NCBI GenBank assembly: GCA_037074705.1
Contig: CM073593.1
Coordinates: 17,923,001-17,987,000 of the forward strand
DNA: 64,000 bases
Direction: 5' to 3'
Source: Zhengitettix transpicula
Taxonomy: Eukaryota > Arthropoda > Insecta > Orthoptera > Tetrigidae
How positions within the stretch are numbered: the first letter of the stretch is position 1; each line of letters starts with the position of its first letter. The notes below the pieces were generated by a model. That model was not told the origin of the DNA and ran no database searches. It saw only the letters and a list, made by a program, of their open reading frames with translations. The position numbers were made by a program, and so were the translations under genes. Positions 1 to 10,261 of this stretch are shown here, in pieces.

Positions 1-1900
1 CAAGTTATTAATATTTATTCTCAGAAGACATATGAACATTTTCTCATCATATGATTATTGCTGAAAAATTCAATTTAATTCTACGAATATACATTCCTTA
101 CTGAAAATATAAATTTATGTAATTTATGGCTGTAATATAAAACGAACAGAAGAACAAAAGGGCGAGAAAACACGATCACTATGCAGAAATTGTGATTTGT
201 ATTTCAGGTACACGAAATGTAATGGATTCATAGAAATACACTTACGGGAACTGTATTGTCAAAGCTGATAATATAAAATACTTCAGTAGTTCTTCAAATA
301 AAAAAAGATTTACCATTTATAAATTAGTAAAAAGCATGCAATATATATATAAATGGAAAATCTATGGAATTAAATTTGACCGTACTGAAAATATTCATTT
401 AGAAGAAACTTAAAAAATGTTTATAGATTGAGTAAACAAAATAATTTAAAAATAGTTGGCTAATTCCCTTTGGGGATAACCTAATTCAGATCAATGTTCA
501 TAATACACAAAGAATAAGACTTTAATTGTGTTTATAATAATAATTAAAAGTTATGTTTTTGCTCCTCTGGAGTATTTTGTGTTGTTTGCTGAAGGGTGGA
601 TTCATTATAGAATTGATTTAATCCTGAACTTTAAACTAAAAAAATTATAAATGCCCATATTTGTAAAAATTTTATTTTGTTATATTTTTAGTGAAATTAT
701 GTTTTAATTACAAACTTTACTCCTGAAGAGGCCCAAAATGTAGGGCCGAACCGCAATGATATTATAATGTTTTAAATTGCTTTTCATAAATCTCTGAGTA
801 ATTGTCTGATGTTATTTCAGGGATTAAAATTATCATATAAACATAATTGTTATTGTTTTTGTTTTCAGAAGTTAATATACTCTATATGGCTATAATTCGA
901 TCCTTATCCTGTTCACATTGAATACATTGAAACTCTGAGAAAAATAAATATCTGAGCAACGGTGTTCAATCAGCCAGAAAATAAATACAAATGTAACATT
1001 ACGTATCGTTGTTTTTATGAAATATTACGACTATACGGGATTCCTAACGAAATTATTAATTACTAGTTTGGTGCCAGGCGTTGGTCCTATACTTATTTAT
1101 ATAAACCCGGAAAAAGTATTTAATTCTATATTAATCTTTAGTAAAGAAGCGATTTAACCAAAATCTGACTGTTCCTAATTCCGTACATTCTTTTGACTGA
1201 ATTAATTGAACAGCTACAAAATACATTGAATTTTATTACATCAATCCCAAGAAACATCCCTCCGAATTTCTTTACGAATACAATACTTAAATATAATCGT
1301 CGAGTATTGCAGGATATAATTGTCCCTCAGTCTTCAGACATTACGATATATTAAATTGATGAAATTGTTAACTACATTCACAATGTAAATAAATGGTCGC
1401 CATATTGGAGTCACTAATATGGCATGTAAATAAACTTAAATTTCCCGCAAGGATCGTAAGAATTTCGTATTGTTTTTATTATCATCATTGGATGGTGTAT
1501 TAATGGATGTAACTATACTTTTGATTCAATTAAAATATTTATTCTTCATTTTATTACGGAAAAAAGGAACTATTTCCTTTGTTCGTCTCGTAGTAACGTC
1601 TCTTTCTCTCTATCGAGTGGCGTCATGGTCTCTTGACGCGCAGTAATTTAACAGAAAATGATAACATTTTTTAATTATAATTCTTCCCACCCCTATGCTA
1701 CAGGTTTCTCACCCACACAGTACTGTTTTCCGTGTTTTTAAGAATATGTGTACCAAGGTTCGTTGCAATCTGTACACGCATTTAAACTTGCATAAAGATT
1801 AACGTAAATACATACAAATATACACCCTTTTTTATTATATAGAAGATTTGTTGCGAAGAACAGTTAATCTATTATCTATGATCAAGAAAATAGAGAGAGA
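1..1900. other. AT-rich stretch, no gene seen
   Basis: The stretch is strongly AT-rich, with short homopolymers and stops in every frame. The only structured item I can support is the hammerhead-like motif near 723-751, listed separately. No SINE, Helitron or LTR-like end was recognised. Confidence 0.6.
723..751 (+). ncRNA. Degenerate hammerhead-like core
   Basis: CTGAAGA (723-729) is followed directly by GGCCC, an 8-base loop and GGGCC, a perfect 5-bp stem II, and then by GAAC at 748-751. The canonical hammerhead core is CUGANGA - stem II - GAAA, so the left half and the stem fit, while the last core A is replaced by C, which should abolish cleavage. Penelope-like elements and related retroelements are known to carry such motifs. 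This is probably a dead relic; stems I and III were not established. Confidence 0.4.
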
Positions 1901-1952
1901 CTGATTTTATATGGCCGTCAGCCGATCATCTCGCAAGTAATCGATTCAATAC

Positions 1953-2240
1953 ATGAATAATACAATTCGTTTTAAAATGCGACTGAGACGGTTTTGCATT
2001 AAAAGTTTGTTTGCAGAAATCTGGGCGCAAATGTTACTCCAAACTGAGTTCCACAACGCCCTGCGACAGTTCCCATACATAAAGAGAAACGTCCAACCTC
2101 GGCAGAATGTTCACTTTCAAAAGTTTATGAATAATTCTATAAAAGTTGCGCCAAGAACTTCGGAGTCAATATTTCACTGACGATGCCAGATGCCGGACTG
2201 AAGGAAGGTGAAGGGCCAGATGGCTTTCCCTATGAATATC
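1953..2240 (+). other. Higher-complexity block with short open frames, unassigned
   Basis: The block is less AT-rich than its surroundings and carries an open frame from ATG 1953 to the stop at 2178-2180 (75 codons). An acceptor-like TTTGTTTGCAG lies just inside it. A second frame stays open across about 2127-2250 and reads ...NISLTMPDAGLKEG. No family is recognised, and no donor, polyadenylation signal or repeat match was found. It may be a decayed exon, an unrecognised repeat or chance. Confidence 0.15.
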
Positions 2241-2259
2241 AAATCACATAGTTTTTATC

Positions 2260-3185
2260 AGTTTCTGATAAGACTTTCCTGAAAGAACTTTGCCCATTCA
2301 GCTTATTTTATGCGGAAGTTATAAAAATCCAAACATTTAAGTGGTCTAAAATTTTAAATCAAATCGAAGAAAGTGAACCACACCCTGCATCAATTATGTC
2401 CAAATAGTATTTTGAAACATTTTGTGTGTGATTAATCCAAAATTTAGAATAGTTTCTTTATTATTAAATATACGTTTTTAACTCGGTCCGAGACTATATC
2501 TTACAAAACTGCTGACTATTTCATAATAAACAATTTAAATGCAAAATGTTTTAATGAAAGCATAAAATACTAAAATTTAAAATTTAGAAGCATTTATCGT
2601 CAGTTGTTAATTTGCGACCCTTCCACAAATATATTAAAGTTTGAGAATTGTTATAAAGCTTAAGTCACGTCGTTCGTTGCTAATTTTCGTCAGCAGTAAA
2701 ATTACGTCCGTTAAATCATAACTTGAAAATAAAAATTTAACAGATATCGTGAAATCAACGTAAATTACATATAGAATTATTAATGGTACCATATATAACT
2801 AAATGTTTTGTAAACTGATATCCTTCCCTACTGTGACATGTTATTTTACGCCAGTTACCGTTTTCCAAATTTATTTTGTTATGTGGTTTTAATAATTTTT
2901 TTATTGTGTTTATTTCTTACGTGCGGTAAACAGATATGTATGTGATACTAACGTACTTGGTGTACTGATATCGCAGGCCGCGAGCGGACCTTCTATAGCG
3001 CTGTGATTAGTATTTTTCTTTTAATTTTACGACGGAATAATTTGTCAATAAATTTGAATTAATGAATTTTTAAAATATGAAGATTACATGTTTAATTTCT
3101 GGTGATAGTTTTATTTAGGCTGAATTAATTTTTAACAATTAATCAGGCTAGGATTATAAACATCGAGGCTAGACATTGGCAAGGT
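2260..3185. other. AT-rich stretch, no gene seen
   Basis: I see no open frame of interest and no recognised repeat. The sequence is AT-rich, with a short GC-rich patch near 2975-3005 that has no visible structure. Confidence 0.5.
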
Positions 3186-3194
3186 TTTGTTTTT

Positions 3195-3690
3195 TTGAGG
3201 TGTACACAGGCTATGTATAGGGTAATCCACATTGGGGCAACTCCCCTCTTATAGCATAGGAAAGGGATTTGAAAGGGTAGAGGAAGGTAGCCAAGGGTTA
3301 ACTAGAGCCCCCGGGCTATGGTTTAAGGATTCTACCCGGCAATTCGCCTAAAAGTGATACAGGGAAAACCCCAGAAAAATCTGCATCAGGTATGTCGGGC
3401 ATTTGGTACTTGTCCCACGCCCTTCCGATGGCGGGAGAGGGGTTAGCTGTGGGGTCGCAGCTTTCCACTCGCCGTGCCTTGATCGGTTTAGGAGGCAGCA
3501 GGCCGACTATTCCAATAGGAATAGTGGACAACTCTTACCGTATGCCCAAGGTCTGCGACCCCGAAACATACATCTCTCAAAACAGGCCGTGGTGCCTCGC
3601 CATGTGGGAACCTTTTCATCAAAATCCGGAGAGATATGAAGGCATCCCCAAATGTAGCCTCCTCCAGGGGGCAAGGAAGAGGCTTTATTT
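3195..3690 (-). mobile_element. SINE-A family copy 1
   Basis: This is a nearly full-length copy of the roughly 500-565 bp repeat that occurs nine times in the window. On the plus strand it begins with a T-run, the complement of the 3' A-tail, so the element is sense on the minus strand. Shared blocks include GGGTAATCCACAT, GGTTAACTAG, the CCCACGCCCTTCCGATGGCG segment and GGAGGCAG. Its tail side reads GAGGTGTACACAGG rather than AGGGTAACAGG, so it belongs to the same variant as the copy at 63470. A frame containing PIGIVG.LPPKP..ARR is open on the sense strand here and in several other copies. No tRNA-like promoter was identified, so 'SINE' is inferred from the tail, 5' truncation and target duplications of sister copies. 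Confidence 0.7.
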
Positions 3691-3699
3691 TAATCTGTG

Positions 3700-4380
3700 A
3701 GATAACAATGAATTACGGCTGTGAGAGGAGATATGTCTGTATTACGTTTTATTTCTTTTCGTAGTCAGTAATAAGACTACTTGTGTTTATTTTTGATTTA
3801 AAGGAATTCTTGTTTGGTTAGTATTTTTTATCCATGTAATTAATTTTGGTTTTGGGAGAATGACATGCTTGTGATAAACCAGTGCGTCGCTTGGTGACAA
3901 CAAACAAAAACGAGTCACTGGATCCCGCTGAGCTTGCCGCCATCAGAAACGGAATGGTGCACTAAATGGTGTAGGTGGCAAAACCATTGGCTTAAAACGT
4001 TAATGAGAGAGACACGGACCCTGAAATAAAACTTGTGTGAAATCGTAAAGTTTGTTTTTAGAAACCAATGTTCGGTGGATAGGTTTGAGAATGGGATATT
4101 TTTGATACTATTTATTTTGTGATTGTACATTAAAGTTTAGTATTTTTATACGAATATAAAATTAATGTCGCACTAGACAAACTTTAATGTCACAATTTTA
4201 TATGTTTTCGTCGACCATTAGTTTTGAATTTAGCAATTTATTGTTTTTATTACTGATAGATTTTAAAATACGGATTCAAATATCATGTAATATAATAGTC
4301 TACACGTCCCCTCTTATCATAACGTCTCTTCAGCATACCGGACCTAAGAGGGCGCAGCTGCAAGAACGCTGATGCAGTTA
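3700..4380. other. No gene recognised
   Basis: The stretch is mixed AT-rich sequence with a short moderate-GC patch at 3860-4030. A 71-codon minus-strand frame (3915-4130) shows no recognisable motif and is probably chance. Confidence 0.4.
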
Positions 4381-4385
4381 AAGAC

Positions 4386-4710
4386 ATCACTTTAGATATA
4401 GTGAGTAACTAAACACAACAACAACATAAATCTTCACCCCTTCCGCCTAGGCAGCTGTGAAAACGCTACGTCTAGAAGTCAGCATTTTAAGTGCCTTATG
4501 CAGACATGCACACGGCAGCAGAAATCATTCCACCCTGTAAGATCACTTTAGATATAGTGAGTAACTATAGTGAGTAACTAAACACAACAACAACATAAAT
4601 CTTCACCCCTTCCGCCTAGGCAGCTGTGAAAACGCTACGTCTAGAAGTCAGCATTTTAAGTGCCTTATGCAGACATGCTCACGGCAGCAGAAATCATTCC
4701 ACCCTGTAAG
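4386..4710. repeat. Recent 156-bp tandem duplication
   Basis: The unit 4386-4541 (156 bp) is repeated head-to-tail as 4542-4710 (169 bp). The second copy differs by one substitution near 4679 and by a 13-bp internal expansion in which the motif ATAGTGAGTAACT is itself duplicated (around 4560-4580). Near identity points to a recent unequal exchange or replication slippage. A 70-codon plus-strand frame at 4660-4872 starts within the second copy but has no recognised homology. Confidence 0.9.
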
Positions 4711-5740
4711 AGTTCTCATTGGAGACTTGAAATCATCAGGGAGGGGGAAAGGAGTCTTCGAATTGTTCAGAGCTTCTTGGGAACGACAGTCGTGATCCAA
4801 CCTCCAGACGGGTCGGTGGCTCCTGGTGCTATCCGCCAGTTTGTCTTACTTTATTTTATTTCTAACTATTAAATCTCTTTATTCTTCATCGACTCTTATT
4901 TGACTGAAGTGCAGCGAAACACCAACCACTACGCCTAGGTTCAATTAGTTGAACCCGAACCCTCACGTTACCGACTTTCCTATTTCCTGTTCTTAATTCT
5001 TCCTTTATCCTCCAGATCGATAGCCAGGTGAGCTAACGGAGGTATAGCTCGGTTGGTGAACGATCTATCTGGACTTCCCATTTCCAACTGCTGGAATGTT
5101 ACATGTTCACAGTGGTGGAGTGTTACATGATGGCAGTTTGGGATGTTACAATCAGAATGAGTTCGTCAGACGCATTGGTGTATTCCTATGATGCACATTT
5201 TGAAACCATTAACTGATTATTGAAACCAGTAACTAGTCATTGTACTTGGTTTTCAGCATCATCGAAATGTTCATTATTTCAGTGTTTTATATATATATAT
5301 ATATGTACTCTCCGAATTTTTTCTCAGATTTTTTCTAACCAATAGGTGTGTGACGTAGTTCTCATCAGCTTATCCTAAAATTACGTAGCTGAAGATTTAT
5401 TTTGTAGTTGAGAATAGGATTATTTATATCTTTACAATTCTTTCAGAACAGCAAGTGTTCAGAAATTTATTTATTAAAAATAAATGCATGATTTACTTTA
5501 CATACAAAACTCAGGTTAAAAATAATTTCTTCAACATTTGTCTAAATAAAAAGCAATCCCTTTCGCGAAAGGTCTGGTGGATTCTAGTTTGTTTTTTTGA
5601 TAATACGCTGCATAAATAAGGGAAAAAAATATTTCACCGAAATATTAAATTAAATGATTGTTCATTTGTTTTTTTTAAGTTATTAAGAAAATTGGTATGA
5701 AATTTTTTAAAATGAAAGTAACCTTATAAATAGAATTAAA
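4711..5740. other. No gene recognised; A-box-like motif near 5045
   Basis: The sequence TATAGCTCGGTTGGTGAACG near 5043-5062 resembles a tRNA A-box and D-arm, but I found no matching B-box at the right distance. It may be a decayed SINE head. A short (TA)n tract lies at 5289-5304. The rest is AT-rich without structure. Confidence 0.3.
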
Positions 5741-5747
5741 TAATAGA

Positions 5748-5967
5748 ATGAATAGAGAGGAAAATATAAGATTTTTAGATATTGAGGAATCTACTTCTCT
5801 TGATTACGAATGTAGAGAACATTACGACCTAGATGACATTAGAGAAAATTTGAATAAAATTATCAGTATTCTGAACGTATTTTTGAAAATAGTTAATGAC
5901 ACTGATTTCATCGAGTTACTTGATAAATTGAATTTTAATTTTAGAATTCCTAGCAGAACCACTAGAA

Positions 5968-5975
<8 letters not shown>
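5748..5975 (+). pseudogene. 75-codon repeat-borne reading frame, copy A (relic)
   Basis: The frame opens at ATG 5748 (MNREENIRF...), is acidic and hydrophilic at first (EESTSLDYECREHYDLDDI), and ends ...PSRTTRM before reading into (TA)n as alternating Ile-Tyr. A TATAAATA-like sequence (CTTATAAATAGAA) lies about 23 bases upstream. The frame recurs at 9421-9657 with the same upstream block. I count 10 amino-acid-changing and 2 silent substitutions plus one codon indel between the copies. That pattern suggests neutral decay of a dispersed element rather than a conserved host gene. LTR-like element 1 interrupts it at its (TA)n end, so the original 3' extent is unknown. I do not recognise the protein. 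Confidence 0.45.

Positions 5976-6005
<30 letters not shown>
5969..6005. repeat. (TA)n microsatellite, insertion site of LTR-like 1
   Basis: A pure TA dinucleotide tract of about 36 bases forms the end of the preceding reading frame and the left flank of the LTR-like element that starts with TGTAGTAATT. Confidence 0.95.
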
Positions 6006-6008
<3 letters not shown>

Positions 6009-6988
6009 AGTAATTGGTAATTAAGGCATTGTTCTAATTGAAAAGTTGAATTGTAGAGGACTCATTATTAGTGGATATAGAGCGGACGCCGCAACAAACC
6101 GGCAAGGCAAAGAAGACATTGTTGATCGGTTGGGAAGGTTTTACGCGCTCAAAATTTACGAGACGAAGAATCCAGTCGGGCAGCGGAAAGCAAGCAGTTT
6201 GAAAGGTTTACAGTCGGGCAGCAGACAGCGAATAGATCAGACGAAAAGTTTTACAGTTGGCAGTCAGAACGAAAGAATGTGGTCCAGTCACAAACTTGCT
6301 TTCAAATATTAAAAAATAAAGCAATATTCAGTCAGGAAGGAGACAGAGCAACTAGTGTGTATTCGGTGGTCGAGCGTAGATTCATCATGCTGGCCAAAGA
6401 CAAACCAATGAAGTCCATTTTCAACTAAAGTCACGAGATCTACAAATCCAGGTTGCAGTAAAGCATCGAGAACCAACCAATTTGTGTTAAACCAACTAAC
6501 AAACAACGGCAATTAGAGCCTGAGAACATTTAGAGTCTGTGAGTACTTAGAATCAGTGATGTCCCCAAAATTGTGCACAAAAGCTAAAAAGAGACCTGGG
6601 CGGCCGTAAGTAGAGAAAAACTTTAAAATCATTTGTAAACCGTGTTTAAAAGATAAAAGTCAGATCGTTTTTTTAATTATTTAATTATCGATAAAATGAG
6701 ATCTTAAATTCTTGATAAAATTAAAATTGTTTAAATTCAATCTTTAGTATTATTTCTTCCGCAACAAATTTCGTCTATGTTCAGACGCATTGATTTCCAT
6801 AAAAAGTAAATGTAATTTTGATTATATAAATTCTGCCATTTATCAAACCCAGTTCAAGACCCTGAGATCCCAAATATTTTGTGTATTTTATACTTGTTTT
6901 AAAATTGTTAATAAATCTTGTTTAATAGTTTTCACTTAAGTTCTTTCATTTAGAAACGCCACATTCATAATAATATTTAATTATTACA
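6006..6988 (+). mobile_element. TA-inserting LTR-like element, copy 1
   Basis: The 983-bp non-coding unit starts TGTAGTAATTGG and ends AATTATTACA, and (TA)n lies on both sides. TG...CA ends with a short inverted terminus are typical of retroviral-type LTRs. An AATAAA lies near 6910, and the block TATCAAACCCAGTTCAAGACC near 6842 is shared with copies 2 and 4. Homology to copy 2 is patchy but collinear (for example AAAGTCAGAT near 6658). Its 3' part lacks the clear primer-binding-site-like motif of copies 2 and 5. It may be a solo LTR or a non-autonomous DNA element with imperfect inverted ends; the TA-rich flanks hide the target duplication length. Confidence 0.6.
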
Positions 6989-7005
6989 ATATATATATAT
7001 ATATA

Positions 7006-7021
7006 TTTAAATTATGTTTTT

Positions 7022-7079
<58 letters not shown>

Positions 7080-7095
7080 AAAAACATAATTTAAA
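7006..7095. repeat. Perfect palindrome with (TA)n centre
   Basis: TTTAAATTATGTTTTTCC on the left (from 7006) is the exact reverse complement of the sequence ending at 7095, and everything between is TA repeat. The whole 90 bases can fold as one hairpin or extrude as a cruciform. It adjoins the (TA)n flank of LTR-like copy 1. Confidence 0.9.
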
Positions 7096-7099
7096 CGAT

Positions 7100-8340
7100 G
7101 CTATAATGATAAAGTCAACCTTTATGCGTTGGATATTGATTTAAAAATTTTAATTGTTAATGTTGCTTAATGGTGATATTTTCATTTATTATTAATTATA
7201 TAAAACATTCGTGATTGTATGTTATAAATGTAATTTTGTTTTCGGATGTAAAATTTTGTATAACTATTTTATTAATGGATAAAAGTCGTACTACATATTA
7301 TGAGATTAAAGCGACACCACCTTCTCTCATTTACTTACCATGGCTATCGCCGTAGTTCAATATTTTGTGGTGTCGATTGTTTGACAGACTTGACGTCAAT
7401 ATAATTCAGGACCAATATCCGCTGTTCAGATGCACGGTTCTGTCCTTCGCAATCTCTAGCCGCTGTATAAATTAGTGAGTCGATTTCATTCAGCTCGAGT
7501 CTGCTCCCATTAACGACAATTTCAATGGTCTATTTGTACCAAAGTATAGATAATTAAGCCCAATAATAATTCAAGAATCTACAAAATGATGGACGAGCCT
7601 CGCTATCAATCGTCAGTTTTAAACGGCGCCCAACGATACTTATGTAATTTACTGCTTCAATAAAACGTATAATAATTCAACTATAATGTAATGTGCGTTC
7701 GTTCTAATACGTAATTTAAAAAGTTGTTAATTTCTCCGTAACGTGCATTTGGGTAAAATAAAATAAACGACAGATTATCGCATCTTTGTTTTTCATGAAT
7801 ACGGAAGAAACTCGACTGAAAGCTGAGTTAAACTGGCATTCAGCCGTGCAAGGACAAGTTGTTTTTACTGCCTTGTCGTTATTTTGCGTGCCTCGAGGAT
7901 CTTTTGCCATTGAGTCCTTGTCTTTATGGTCCGGATTGTCGGAAACACAGCTGGTCCCGCTCCTTGCCTATAGCGCAAATAGGATTTCCGAATAACTTCG
8001 CGGTAAAAGTAAACCTTTTCCGTTCCATTTGAGCGGTAAAGTTTACATGCAAATGTCTACATTCTACGAGTACATGATTCTCATAGATTGCACAATAATA
8101 TTCAGAATCCATTAAGAAGCATTTTATTTCTATAATCTTGACCTTGTCTAATAGCAGAATGGCATAATTTTGGATTTGTCACTATCAAATTATCAAGACA
8201 TTTTTAAAACAAAGAATATTTTTCAAATGTCAAGTATTAATGAATACACTGATATTGTGGGAAATATATTGTATCAGTTGTAATGTTTTTATAGCTGCTA
8301 TTGAGGTATTTATTGAATAATAAATTACTTATTTAATTAT
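7100..8340. other. No gene recognised; moderate-complexity sequence
   Basis: Patches at 7310-7640 and 7790-8110 are less AT-rich than average and hold short overlapping frames on both strands (64-69 codons) with no motif I recognise. Nothing here matches the repeat families of the window, so it may be single-copy DNA. Confidence 0.35.
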
Positions 8341-8349
8341 GATTAAATC

Positions 8350-8355
8350 TTTATT
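8350..8355 (-). terminator. Possible polyadenylation signal
   Basis: AATAAA on the minus strand lies about 105 bases past the stop codon of the candidate terminal exon 8458-8594. It fits a 3' UTR, but AATAAA is common in such AT-rich DNA. Confidence 0.3.
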
Positions 8356-8457
8356 AATAGAACAGGGAAAATTAAATAGAACAACCATTAATAAGTTATA
8401 TTATTAATGACACACACACAATTACGAATTTGTAACCTATACCTATTCATAAATAAA

Positions 8458-8594
8458 CTATAACACTTTTTCTCGGGCAGTTGTTGGCTCAAAATGTTGT
8501 GGTCCTAAATCTTTACCGATTGTTGGCTGCACTGATTTAAACAAACCGACTTTGACTGGCATGCCATCGTAATACTTTACCACTAATTGAGGAT
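8458..8594 (-). CDS. Candidate terminal exon of an unidentified gene (partial)
   Basis: On the minus strand a pyrimidine-containing acceptor (CTTCTTACCTGCCAG) ends at 8595. The following frame reads DPQLVVKYYDGMPVKVGLFK and continues through ...GKDLGPQHFEPTTAREKVL to a TAG at 8460-8458. The frame is also open upstream to about 8664, so the exon could begin earlier. The start codon would lie in an upstream exon at higher coordinates. Protein-like composition, acceptor, stop and downstream AATAAA agree with a last coding exon, but none is decisive. I do not recognise the family, and the sequence resembles none of the window's mobile elements. Chance or an ancient transposon remains possible. 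Confidence 0.35.
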
Positions 8595-8599
8595 CTGGC

Positions 8600-9240
8600 A
8601 GGTAAGAAGACTTCTCAGATATCTCCAGACGTAAGTCGCGATTTCTCGAATGATGTTTTGCTTTGCAGGAAAAGATTCACACAGCTGGCTTACAGGTTCA
8701 TATCGTCTGTCGGAATCACGACTCACATTACTTCAAGGCAGCGCCATCACGTCTCCAAAAACGGAACTTCTCAATATATTCTCTAATACTGAAATGATCT
8801 CATATTTTAAAATTTATCTCTGCAAACTGAATTCCTGCTTGCTTTGCAGGTTACCTCAAAACCTCTGTTAGCCGAATTTCCGGCCGCAATATTTTGAAAC
8901 CTGCTGAAATTCGTCGATTATCATCCGATCTATGCCGCAACAAATACAGATATTCTTTTTAGTCACTCCCCCTACGGGAGTCACACAAATAATATCAAGG
9001 GCCTGGGAACACACGTTCTTGACGGTGCCAATTTGACGGCGAGCCAATATATAAATGAAAAATGGAATAACCCCCAATTAATTTGTCCAGCCTGTGCACA
9101 TTACACAGTTCATAATATATATACGAAACAATTGTTCCTACTACAATAGTAAAATATTCTACGCATCTACCATTGCGTAACTGAAATATAAATTCAATTA
9201 AGCACAGCTGCTCCACGAATTAACTAGTTTTTGATTAGTG
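8600..9240. other. Possible single-copy sequence, no confirmed gene
   Basis: Two copies of an acceptor-like CTTTGCAGG lie on the plus strand (near 8661 and 8841). Open frames of 69-73 codons occur on both strands (8650-8871 plus, 8868-9077 minus). They do not join into a model I can defend. Confidence 0.2.
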
Positions 9241-9420
9241 GAATTGTTTGTCACTGTGATTTACATTTGATTTGATTTATTTGATTGAATTAGTCCTTGT
9301 ATAAGGAAATAGGATACGTAATCCATATAATTACAATATAATAATTGGATGCTACAATTACAAATAATTCGGAGTAAACATAAAATTACTAAAACCTTAT
9401 AAATAGAAATAAATAATAGA

Positions 9421-9657
9421 ATGAATAGAGAGGAAAATATAAGATTTTTTGATATTGAGGAATCTACTTCTCTTGATTACGAATGTAGAGAACATTACGA
9501 CCTAGATGACATTAGAGAAAATTTTAATAAAATTATCAGTATTCCGAACGTATTTTTGAAAACAGTTAATAATGACACTGATTGCATCGAGTTACTTGAG
9601 AATTTAAGTTTTAATTTTAGAGTTCCTAGTAGAACCACTAGAATGATATATATATAG
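9421..9657 (+). pseudogene. 75-codon repeat-borne reading frame, copy B (relic)
   Basis: The frame runs from ATG 9421 to a stop after a short TA tract and is collinear with copy A at 5748. Relative to A it has L-to-F twice, L-to-P, I-to-T, an inserted Asn, F-to-C, D-to-E, K-to-N, N-to-S and I-to-V, with only two silent changes. The leader CCTTATAAATAGAA sits at the same distance upstream as in copy A. Here the (TA)n is short and leads into R2 sequence, which may show what originally followed the frame. The protein family is unrecognised. Confidence 0.45.
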
Positions 9658-9674
9658 TAGTGAATAACATCGGT

Positions 9675-9836
9675 AAGTGGCCGCCCTTTGTCCGCGGGCC
9701 TGAGAAGGAATAAATTAAACGTGCACGTGTGCCTGCCCAAGAGTCCCCAAGAAGCCGAGGGTACGCGTCCCTTTTTTTGCATCGTTTGGGGGGGGGGTTG
9801 CGCGGAGTAAGAATATATACTCCGAACCCTGGTGAT
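9675..9836. repeat. Dispersed repeat R2, copy 1
   Basis: The segment runs from TTTGTCCGCGGGC to ACTCCGAACCC and matches 18839-18969 closely, including GAGAAGGAATAAATTAAACG, GCCGAGGG, a T-run followed by GCATCG and a long G-run. It is notably GC-richer than its flanks. Both copies sit beside (TA)n. No coding function is seen. Confidence 0.8.
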
Positions 9837-10261
9837 ACTACAATTACAAATAATTCGGAGTTAACATAAAATTACTAAAATTCGGGGGGCACACAAATTT
9901 CCCTGTCCAACATAACTAAAATATATTAATAATAACAATAATAATAGTTCTTTAACTATACTGAGGGAATAGTATATATTTACAGTTCTAATAACAAAAT
10001 TCAATACGTAATAGTAAATAATTAATGATTCGAGAATTAACTATCATAAAATATAGAATTGTACATCACAAATGAATAAACATAAATGACGGACAAGTCA
10101 CTTCACGAAACACAGCGACGAGGAATCTGTAAACTCCAGGCCGTACATGCAACAAACGAAAAGTCCAACAGAGACTAAGCAAGTTATGAAATAAGTTTTA
10201 TTATTAGCATCACACTGAACGCTTTTTCAGGTTTTTTTTTTAAAAAATTAATTATTAGGGG

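Larger units (their letters stand above)
9352..9880. repeat. 43-bp direct repeats (9352-9394, 9838-9880) bounding an insertion
   Basis: The two 43-bp segments (both starting CTACAATTACAAATAATTCG) differ at one base, and R3 copy 2 at about 24.26 kb has only one diverged equivalent. The bounded DNA starts with the TATA-like leader and reading frame of the 75-codon family and ends with the GC-richer R2 repeat. The duplication is far longer than usual target-site duplications, so template switching or a nested duplication is as likely as simple transposition. Confidence 0.8.
9245..10150 (+). repeat. Dispersed repeat R3, copy 1, split by an insertion
   Basis: The segments 9245-9394 and 9838-10150 align with 24163-24790. 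Shared blocks include AAGGAAATAGG, TAATTGGATGC, CCCTGTCCAACATA and CATAAAATATAGAATT, and both end near GAAACTCCAG-like sequence. This copy carries the 443-bp insertion 9395-9837 that copy 2 lacks, while copy 2 carries a 178-bp hammerhead-bearing insertion that this copy lacks. No coding potential was seen. Confidence 0.7.

Noticed and set aside
3392..3700. 102-codon plus-strand frame at 3.4 kb and similar frames at 11.6, 23.2, 25.3 and 43.1 kb as host genes
   Set aside because: All lie inside copies of the SINE-A repeat and are repeat-borne.
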